Assembly (NCBI GenBank): GCA_023475025.1
Contig: JAMCWB010000061.1
Span: 1 to 60,710, forward strand
DNA: 60,710 nt
Origin: Gammaproteobacteria bacterium
GTDB taxonomy: Bacteria; Pseudomonadota; Gammaproteobacteria; Pseudomonadales; Pseudomonadaceae
Direction of reading: 5' to 3'
The notes beneath the pieces were generated by a model. The model was not told where the DNA came from. It saw only the letters and a program-made list of their open reading frames with translations, and searched no databases. Both the position numbers and the translations under genes were made by a program. Shown in pieces: positions 53,143 to 60,710 of the stretch. Positions within the stretch are counted from its first letter, which is position 1. Each line of letters begins with the position of its first letter.

Positions 53143-56100
53143 TCAGCCTGAGGTAGCGGCAAAAAAGCGTTCAGCCGGCATCGGGCGGCCAAGGTAGAAG
53201 CCCTGCACCTCGTCACAATGCAACGCGCACAGGTGCTGGAGTTGTGCCTGGGTTTCCACACCCTCAGCCACCACCTGCAGGCGCAAACTGCGTCCCAGCG
53301 CGACAATGGCCTCAACCAGGCGGGCATCGGCACCCTGCTGCCCGATGGGTGCGATAAAACTGCGGTCGATTTTCAGCGTATCGATAGGAAAATCCTTGAG
53401 GTAACTGAGCGACGAATAGCCGGTACCAAAATCATCCACGGCAATACTCACACCCAGCGCCTTGAGTTGACGTAGGGTTCGCATGGTACCTTCCACATCC
53501 TCCAGCAGAACGCTTTCGGTCAGTTCCAGCTCAATCAGCTGCGGGTTGATCGCGTGGCGCTGCAATACGCTGGCGACCTGCTCAACCAGGCCACCCTCGG
53601 TAAACTGCCGCCCGGACAGGTTGATGCCCAGACGCGGCAGCTTGTGGCCGTCGGCCTGCCAGGCCGCCAGTTGCCGGCATGCGCTATCCAGCACCCACTC
53701 ACCAAGCGCCCCGATCACGCCGATTTCTTCGGCGACCGGCACAAAGAGTGCCGGCGAAACCGCGCCGCGTTCCGGGTGCTGCCAGCGCAGCAGTGCCTCG
53801 GCGCCTACCAGGTGCCCTTCCAGACAATCAAACTGCGGCTGATAATGCAGGCTGAAGGCATTCTCCAGCAGCGCCCGACGCAGATCATTTTCCAGCGCCA
53901 GGCGCTCCAGGGCGCGCGCATTCATATCCTGCTGAAAGAACTGGAAGTTGTTTTTGCCATTCTCCTTGGCATGGTACATGGCGGTATCCGCATGCTTGAG
54001 CAGGCTCTCGGCGTCCAGGTCATCCTGCGGGTAAAGGGCAATACCGATACTGGCACTGATAAAAAACTCGCGCTCCTGCAGGATAAAGGCCGGCGCCAAG
54101 GCCTCGAGTACCTTTTCCGCCACATGCACGCTGGTGGATAACGCCGCTTCGCGATCACGGATACCACCCAGCAGCAGAGTGAATTCATCCCCGCCCATAC
54201 GTGCCACCGTATCGCTGTCACGCACGCAGTCACGCAGGCGCCGGGCGACCTGCTTGAGCATGGCATCCCCGGCGGCGTGACCCAGGGTGTCGTTGATCGG
54301 CTTGAAGCGATCCAGATCCAGAAAGAGTACCGCCACCCACTCCTGGCGGCGCGCCGCCAGCTGCAGCGCTGAGCTGATGCGATCCTGAAACAGCGTCCGG
54401 TTAGGCAGGCCGGTCAGCGGATCGTAATAGGCCAGACTTTCAATCCGTGCTTCACTGGCCTTGCGCTCACTGACATCGACAAAAAAGCTGACGTAACTGA
54501 CCAGATCACCTTCATTGTCGTACACAGCATTGATCCCGCTCCAGGACGGGAATGACTCGCCCGAAGCGCGGCGATACCAGGCCTCACCCTCCCAGCGCCC
54601 TTCCTTGACCAGGGTTCGCTGCATATCACGATAGAAATCCGGGGCATGGCGCTCGGAGAAGAACAGTGCCGGTTGCTGATCCAGCACGTCCTCAGGTTGA
54701 TACCCGGTGATCTGGGTAAAGTTGGCATTGACCTGCACAATGTAGCCCGCCGGGTCAGTCACCACGATAGCGCCAGTGGTGTTCTCGAACACGGTCGCCG
54801 CCATACGCAGACGATTTTCCGTGCGTCGCTGCTCACTGATATCCCGGGCGATCCCCAGCAGACCAAGAAAGCCTCCATCCGGCGCCCACATCAGACTGAT
54901 GCGCATCTCGATCGGGCACTTGTGCCCGTCAGCGCGGATACAATCAAAGGTCACCTGGCGGCGAAAGTTCTGCGCACGAAGCTCTGCGGCCTGTTCGGCA
55001 TCCTTGACCCGGGGTGCGAGCTCGCGCAGCAGCTCACCCATAAAGAGGCGATAACGGTCGTCGGCTACCACACTGACAAAACCGGCCTCAATCAGCTGTT
55101 CCGGCTGATAACCAAGCTGATGAACCACCGAAGGACTGATGTAATCCAGCTCAAAATCCGCGCCCGTCGACCAGATCACATCAGTAATGTTTTCCGCCAG
55201 CAAGCGGTAACGCTGCTCACTGGCTTGCAGGCGCTCACTGTCACGGGTTTGCCGGGTAATATCACGCACCACGCCGATCACCTGCTTTACCCGGCCATCA
55301 GTGGAACGCGAAAGCACTCGGGCGCGCAGGTTGAACCAGTGCCAACCATCGGTTTTATGCTGCCAACGCACGCGCCATTCCTGCACCTTGCCATCCTCCA
55401 ACTGACCAAGCTGCTTACGCTGGACGCGCATGAACTCGATGTCAGCGGGATGCAACAGGGCATCGCGGTAATCTGCCGGCAGGCTGGCCACCTCTGCTTC
55501 GTTGTAGCCCAGCAGCAAGGCAATCGGACGATTACTGAAACTGAACTGGTCATCTTCAATATCACGCACGAAAACCACATCCGGCACCGCCTTGACGACC
55601 CCGGCCCAGAATCGTTCGCGCTCCTTGATATCGCGCTCGACCTTGCGCCGTTCGGTAATATCGGAAATGCTCACGGCAACGGCGCGGTAATCACTCACCC
55701 GCTGTGGTAAGCGCATGGCCATCCAGGCGTAACGGATACGCCCATCAACCTGTTGCACCTGGGTGTTGATTTCCAGCTGCGGCCGCCGTTGCAGCACGGC
55801 AAGGATCAGCTGATAGCGGGCGCCGGTTTTGTTGCCCAGGTGCGGATCACGCTGCATCAGTGACTCCAGCTCAGCCACCGAGCGGGCACCGAACAATTCC
55901 AGCGCCAGGGGGTTGGCTTCCACCACGCGGACCTGCTGAATCAGCTCCAGCTGGCGCTGCGGGTTCGCCTCCAGCCAGGCATCCAGCGACTGCTCATCAG
56001 CAATCCCGGCACGCTGTAAAAAGGCCGGCAAGGCCGAGAGATCAAACAGAAACAGTGACAGGCCGACACCGTTGAACACATCGTCAAAACGCCGTTGCTC

Positions 56101-56199
56101 GAAGGCCAGCGCAGCGCGCAGGCGACGCCAGCTCAGCCCTAGCAAGGTCAAGACCAGCAAGGCAACAAGGAGCAGGGTCAACAGGAGCCAACTGCTCAT
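53143..56199 (-). CDS. membrane PAS-GGDEF-EAL c-di-GMP protein (MorA-like)
   Basis: A 1018-residue protein with one N-terminal helix (SWLLLTLLLVALLVLTLLG), about four PAS/PAC units, a GGDEF domain (from about 600) and a C-terminal EAL domain (from about 770). GGDEF hallmarks are intact (RDSDTVARMGGDEF, including the RxxD inhibitory site). EAL hallmarks are also intact: GAEALLRW, NLSGRQF, LELTES, DDFGTGYSSLSYL, KIDRSFI and AEGVET. Both synthesis and breakdown of c-di-GMP are therefore possible. The context next to glyA recalls MorA of P. aeruginosa, but MorA is longer. The ATG at 56199 has GGGGG upstream. Confidence 0.92.
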   Translation of the reverse strand: MSSWLLLTLLLVALLVLTLLGLSWRRLRAALAFEQRRFDDVFNGVGLSLFLFDLSALPAFLQRAGIADEQSLDAWLEANPQRQLELIQQVRVVEANPLALELFGARSVAELESLMQRDPHLGNKTGARYQLILAVLQRRPQLEINTQVQQVDGRIRYAWMAMRLPQRVSDYRAVAVSISDITERRKVERDIKERERFWAGVVKAVPDVVFVRDIEDDQFSFSNRPIALLLGYNEAEVASLPADYRDALLHPADIEFMRVQRKQLGQLEDGKVQEWRVRWQHKTDGWHWFNLRARVLSRSTDGRVKQVIGVVRDITRQTRDSERLQASEQRYRLLAENITDVIWSTGADFELDYISPSVVHQLGYQPEQLIEAGFVSVVADDRYRLFMGELLRELAPRVKDAEQAAELRAQNFRRQVTFDCIRADGHKCPIEMRISLMWAPDGGFLGLLGIARDISEQRRTENRLRMAATVFENTTGAIVVTDPAGYIVQVNANFTQITGYQPEDVLDQQPALFFSERHAPDFYRDMQRTLVKEGRWEGEAWYRRASGESFPSWSGINAVYDNEGDLVSYVSFFVDVSERKASEARIESLAYYDPLTGLPNRTLFQDRISSALQLAARRQEWVAVLFLDLDRFKPINDTLGHAAGDAMLKQVARRLRDCVRDSDTVARMGGDEFTLLLGGIRDREAALSTSVHVAEKVLEALAPAFILQEREFFISASIGIALYPQDDLDAESLLKHADTAMYHAKENGKNNFQFFQQDMNARALERLALENDLRRALLENAFSLHYQPQFDCLEGHLVGAEALLRWQHPERGAVSPALFVPVAEEIGVIGALGEWVLDSACRQLAAWQADGHKLPRLGINLSGRQFTEGGLVEQVASVLQRHAINPQLIELELTESVLLEDVEGTMRTLRQLKALGVSIAVDDFGTGYSSLSYLKDFPIDTLKIDRSFIAPIGQQGADARLVEAIVALGRSLRLQVVAEGVETQAQLQHLCALHCDEVQGFYLGRPMPAERFFAATSG

Positions 56200-56452
56200 C
56201 GGCCAACCCCCACAGACCACATGGCCGCCGCCATGGGCTCGCATACCCTGGAGTAATTGTTATGTACGCGCATCTGCTCTCCCGAAACCAGTCTTGCATT
56301 CTGCCGCTATCAGGCAACCGGCTCAAGCCCGCTGAAGGTGGCGGCCGGAGTTTGCTCTGTGGCACGAGTTAGGCTAGCCTTGCCGGCACTTGTTGATCCG
56401 CCTCGGGCGGGGCAGCACACAGACTCCACGTTTATCTCCACAGGTTGAATCC

Positions 56453-58117
56453 ATGGCCCAATACGTCTATAGCATGCACCGGGTGAGCAAGGTTGTGCCC
56501 CCGAAGCGTCAGATTCTGAAAGATATTTCCCTGTCCTTCTTCCCCGGCGCCAAGATCGGTGTTCTCGGCCTGAACGGTGCAGGTAAGTCGACCCTCCTGC
56601 GCATCATGGCCGGGGTCGATACCGAGTTCGATGGTGAAGCACGCCCGATGCCTGGCATCAAGGTCGGTTACCTGCCGCAGGAACCGGAGCTGGACCCGAA
56701 CAAGACAGTACGCGACATCGTCGAAGAAGCCGTCAGCGAGATCAAGGACGCCCAGGAACGCCTGGATGCCGTATATGCTGCCTATGCCGAGCCAGAAGCC
56801 GACTTTGACGCCCTGGCTGCCGAACAGGCCAAACTGGAAGCTATCCTGCAGGCTGCCGACGGTCACAACCTGGAGCGCCAACTGGAAGTCGCCGCCGATG
56901 CCCTGCGCCTGCCGGCCTGGGAAGCGGAAATCGGTCACCTCTCCGGTGGTGAAAAACGCCGTGTAGCCCTCTGCCGCCTGCTGCTGTCAGCCCCTGACAT
57001 GCTGCTGCTCGACGAACCAACCAACCACCTGGATGCCGACTCGGTGGCCTGGCTGGAGCGCTTCCTGCACGACTTCCCGGGTACCGTGGTGGCCATTACC
57101 CACGACCGCTACTTCCTCGATAATGTGGCCGGCTGGATTCTCGAACTGGACCGCGGCATGGGCATTCCCTTTGAAGGCAACTACTCCCAGTGGCTGGAAT
57201 CCAAGGCCGCGCGCCTGAGCCAGGAAGCCAAGCAGGAAGCCTCGCATGCCAAGGCGATGAAAGCCGAGCTGGAGTGGGTGCGTCAGGGTGCCAAGGGCCG
57301 CCAGTCCAAATCCAAGGCGCGCCTGCAGCGCTTTGAAGAACTGCAATCCCAAGAGTTCCAGAAGCGCAGCGAAACCAATGAAATCTACATCCCGGCCGGT
57401 CCGCGTCTGGGGGACAAGGTCATCGAGCTGCACAATGTCAGCAAGGGCTATGGCGATCGCCAGCTGATCGACAACCTCAGTTTCAGTGTGCCCAAGGGCG
57501 CTATCATCGGCGTGATCGGTGGTAACGGCGCAGGCAAGTCCACCCTGTTCCGCATGCTGACCGGCAAGGAACAGCCAGACAGCGGCAGCATCGAGATTGG
57601 TGACAGCGTGCAGATTGCCAGCGTCGACCAGAGCCGTGACAGCCTGGATGGCAACAAGACGGTATGGGAGCAGATATCTGACGGCTTCGACATGATCAAG
57701 ATCGGCAACTATGAAGTGCCCTCGCGCGGCTATGTCGGGCGTTTCAACTTCAAGGGCGGCGACCAGCAAAAGTTCGTCAAGGAGCTTTCTGGCGGTGAAC
57801 GTGGCCGCTTGCACCTGGCACTGACGCTGAAACAGGGCGCCAACGTACTGCTGCTCGACGAACCCTCCAACGACCTCGACGTGGAAACCCTGCGTGCCCT
57901 GGAAGAAGCCCTGCTCGACTTCCCGGGTTCTGCCATCGTGATCTCGCACGATCGCTGGTTCCTTGACCGTATCGCCACGCACATCCTGTCCTACGAGGAT
58001 GATGCCCAGGTCACCTTCTTTGAAGGTAACTACAGCGAGTTTGAAGCGGACCGGAAAAAGCGTCTGGGCGACGCCGCGGCCCAACCCCACCGCGTCCGTT
58101 ACAAGAAGCTGGCCTGA
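56453..58117 (+). CDS. ettA: energy-dependent translational throttle protein EttA
   Basis: A 554-residue ABC-F ATPase that binds the ribosomal E site and gates the first elongation step according to the ATP/ADP ratio. Two ABC domains: Walker A GLNGAGKSTLLRIMAG, signature LSGGEKRRVALCR, Walker B LLLDEPTNHLDADS; then GGNGAGKSTLFRML, LSGGERGRLHLALTL and LLLDEPSNDLDVE. The inter-domain P-site tRNA interaction linker (EAKQEASHAKAMKAELEWVR) and arm are present. Length equals the E. coli protein. The ATG at 56453 (MAQYVYSMHRV) matches the family start. Confidence 0.97.
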   Translation: MAQYVYSMHRVSKVVPPKRQILKDISLSFFPGAKIGVLGLNGAGKSTLLRIMAGVDTEFDGEARPMPGIKVGYLPQEPELDPNKTVRDIVEEAVSEIKDAQERLDAVYAAYAEPEADFDALAAEQAKLEAILQAADGHNLERQLEVAADALRLPAWEAEIGHLSGGEKRRVALCRLLLSAPDMLLLDEPTNHLDADSVAWLERFLHDFPGTVVAITHDRYFLDNVAGWILELDRGMGIPFEGNYSQWLESKAARLSQEAKQEASHAKAMKAELEWVRQGAKGRQSKSKARLQRFEELQSQEFQKRSETNEIYIPAGPRLGDKVIELHNVSKGYGDRQLIDNLSFSVPKGAIIGVIGGNGAGKSTLFRMLTGKEQPDSGSIEIGDSVQIASVDQSRDSLDGNKTVWEQISDGFDMIKIGNYEVPSRGYVGRFNFKGGDQQKFVKELSGGERGRLHLALTLKQGANVLLLDEPSNDLDVETLRALEEALLDFPGSAIVISHDRWFLDRIATHILSYEDDAQVTFFEGNYSEFEADRKKRLGDAAAQPHRVRYKKLA

Positions 58118-59686
<1,569 letters not shown>

Positions 59687-59830
59687 TCCCAAGCGCCAGC
59701 CTGTCGCCAACAGATACGCGCCGGGCCAAATACCCGCTATAGTTTCAGGGTATCTCTGCCAATCTGCTGCTACCTGTTTGGCAGCAACGCGCAGAGACGC
59801 CTGAATACTGTCCGATGTTGGAGACTGGCC

Positions 59831-60187
59831 ATGAGCGATGACAGACGCCGTTTCACACGCATTCCCTTTGATGCGGCGACCTACCTGCAACAGGATGATT
59901 GGCAACTGCCGGTGCAACTGGTAGATATTTCCCTGCGCGGCCTCCTGGTCGTGCAGCCCAAGGGCTGGGAACAGAAGCGCAGCCAGCACCCCTTCTTCGC
60001 TATCATTGACCTGGCTGAAGGCAGCCAGATCCGGATGGAAGTGCGCCTGGCACATGCCGAAGAAGGTCTATTAGGCTTTCAATGCGCCCACATCGACCTC
60101 GACTCCATTAGCCACCTGCGCCGCCTGGTAGCCCTCAACCTCGGCGACGAAAACCTGCTGGACAGGGAATTGGGCGCACTGCTCTAG
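59831..60187 (+). CDS. PilZ-domain c-di-GMP receptor
   Basis: A 118-residue single-domain PilZ protein. The c-di-GMP-binding motifs RRRFTRIPF (RxxxR) and DISLRGLL (DxSxxG) are intact, so binding is expected. Such small PilZ proteins affect motility or type IV pili by contact with other proteins; the partner is unknown. GGAG precedes the ATG. A possible -10 TATAGT lies at 59739-59744 with small inverted repeats around it (ATACCC/GGGTAT). It lies downstream of gdhA and upstream of tandem repeats. Confidence 0.88.
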   Translation: MSDDRRRFTRIPFDAATYLQQDDWQLPVQLVDISLRGLLVVQPKGWEQKRSQHPFFAIIDLAEGSQIRMEVRLAHAEEGLLGFQCAHIDLDSISHLRRLVALNLGDENLLDRELGALL

Positions 60188-60192
60188 GCGGG

Positions 60193-60269
60193 CTGGAAGC
60201 TGGAAGCTGGAAGCTGGAAGCTGGAAGCTGGAAGCTGGAAGCTGGAAGCTGGAAGCTGGAAGCTGGAAG
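60193..60269. repeat. tandem repeat, 11 copies of CTGGAAG
   Basis: Eleven perfect copies of the 7-base unit CTGGAAG follow directly after the PilZ stop codon (6 bp away). A length that is a multiple of 7 and identical units suggest an unstable, strand-slippage-prone locus. The reverse complement CTTCCAG occurs inside the direct repeat further on. Confidence 0.97.
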
Positions 60270-60373
60270 TATCAAGATGTGGGTGGGGTGTTGGGCTGTC
60301 AAGCCCGGAACAGGTGACTATCCGATAAACGCAATGAACCAGCCTGCTGGCCGAGCGTGTCAGATTTTTTGTG

Positions 60374-60710
60374 TTCCGCCTGGCATTGCCAAGGCCGCAG
60401 GCCTGTGGCCATCCATGTAGCGTCAAGCTTCCAGCCTTCAGGCCTTCTCACCGTCATGGCGAAGGCCGTAGGCCTGTGGCCATCCATGTTGCCTTTGGTT
60501 GAGTGCGCATCAATGGATCGCCACGCCGCTATGCGGCTCGCGATGACACTGAGAGAATGCCAGGTAGCAATAACGCTACGAAAGTGACAGGCCACCAGCC
60601 CTTCCGCCTGTCATTGCCAAGGCCGCAGGCCTGTGGCCATCCATGTAGCGTCAAGCTTCCAGCCTTCAGGCCTTCTCACCGTCATGGCGAAGGCCGTAGG
60701 CCTGTGGCCA
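60374..60710. repeat. direct repeat of at least 109 bp, two copies, running off the window
   Basis: The block starting TTCCGCCTG at 60374 and again at 60602 (offset 228) is nearly identical, containing CATTGCCAAGGCCGCAGG, GGCCATCCATGTAGCG, CAAGCTTCCAGCCTTCAGG and CATGGCGAAGGCCGTAGG. The second copy reaches the window end, so its length is unknown. Each copy has two related halves with the same GGCCATCCATG core. No gene was seen in 60270-60710. Confidence 0.85.

Noticed and set aside
60193..60430. Gene encoding a SSFQLPA repeat protein
   Set aside because: It is only the translation of the 7-base tandem array, with no ribosome site or conserved domain.

Overview
The window looks like a chromosome segment from a gamma-proteobacterium of the family Pseudomonadaceae, most likely a halotolerant or marine lineage close to Pseudomonas/Halopseudomonas. 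Support: the order clpB-pgeF-rluD-bamD...pilS-pilR-thiO matches, from memory, the P. aeruginosa PA4542-PA4548 neighbourhood; the fliC-flaG-fliD-fliS cluster has Pseudomonas-type sigma28 and sigma54 promoters; the Mrp antiporters have the fused A/B subunit used by pseudomonads. The genus is an inference from gene order and protein style, not from a database match.

Layout. 1-121: the 5' part of what looks like a group II intron on the minus strand, starting exactly after the terminator of the flagellar genes. 168-5415: late flagellar genes (fliC, flaG, fliD, two fliS, fliT). 5420-10440: a lipoprotein, a HicA-like toxin/HTH antitoxin pair, an MFS transporter, a membrane metal-dependent hydrolase and a crotonase. 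10546-15832: an accessory-looking patch that begins at tRNA-Ser(GGA). It holds a Fic protein, an EamA transporter, an RsbQ-type hydrolase overlapping a PAS-GGDEF cyclase, and a broken BCCT transporter, with a dispersed long inverted repeat in each intergenic gap. 15841-17758: small metabolic and envelope genes. 17761-29457: two complete six-gene Mrp Na+(K+)/H+ antiporter operons in tandem on the minus strand. 29737-37648: glycine-zipper lipoprotein, acyltransferase, a small operon ending in an SRAP-like protein without its catalytic residues, a chemoreceptor, an M48 lipoprotein protease and a 3-hydroxyacyl-CoA dehydrogenase. 37842-49773: clpB, pgeF, rluD, bamD, nadE, pilS-pilR, thiO. 50153-60187: mqo, glyA, a PAS-GGDEF-EAL protein, ettA, gdhA and a PilZ protein. 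60193-60710: a 7-bp tandem repeat and a long direct repeat that runs off the window.

How it works together. The content fits a motile, surface-sensing, salt-tolerant aerobe: polar-flagellum filament genes, a chemoreceptor, the PilSR regulators of type IV pilin, three c-di-GMP proteins (PAS-GGDEF, PAS-GGDEF-EAL, PilZ) and a doubled Mrp capacity for sodium and pH homeostasis. The items most worth following up are the RsbQ-PAS-GGDEF pair, the HicA-like pair with a cysteine cluster, the tandem Mrp operons, the catalytically stripped SRAP protein, and the inverted-repeat family, one copy of which has become the C-terminus of a transporter. No CRISPR array, rRNA gene or intact transposase was seen.
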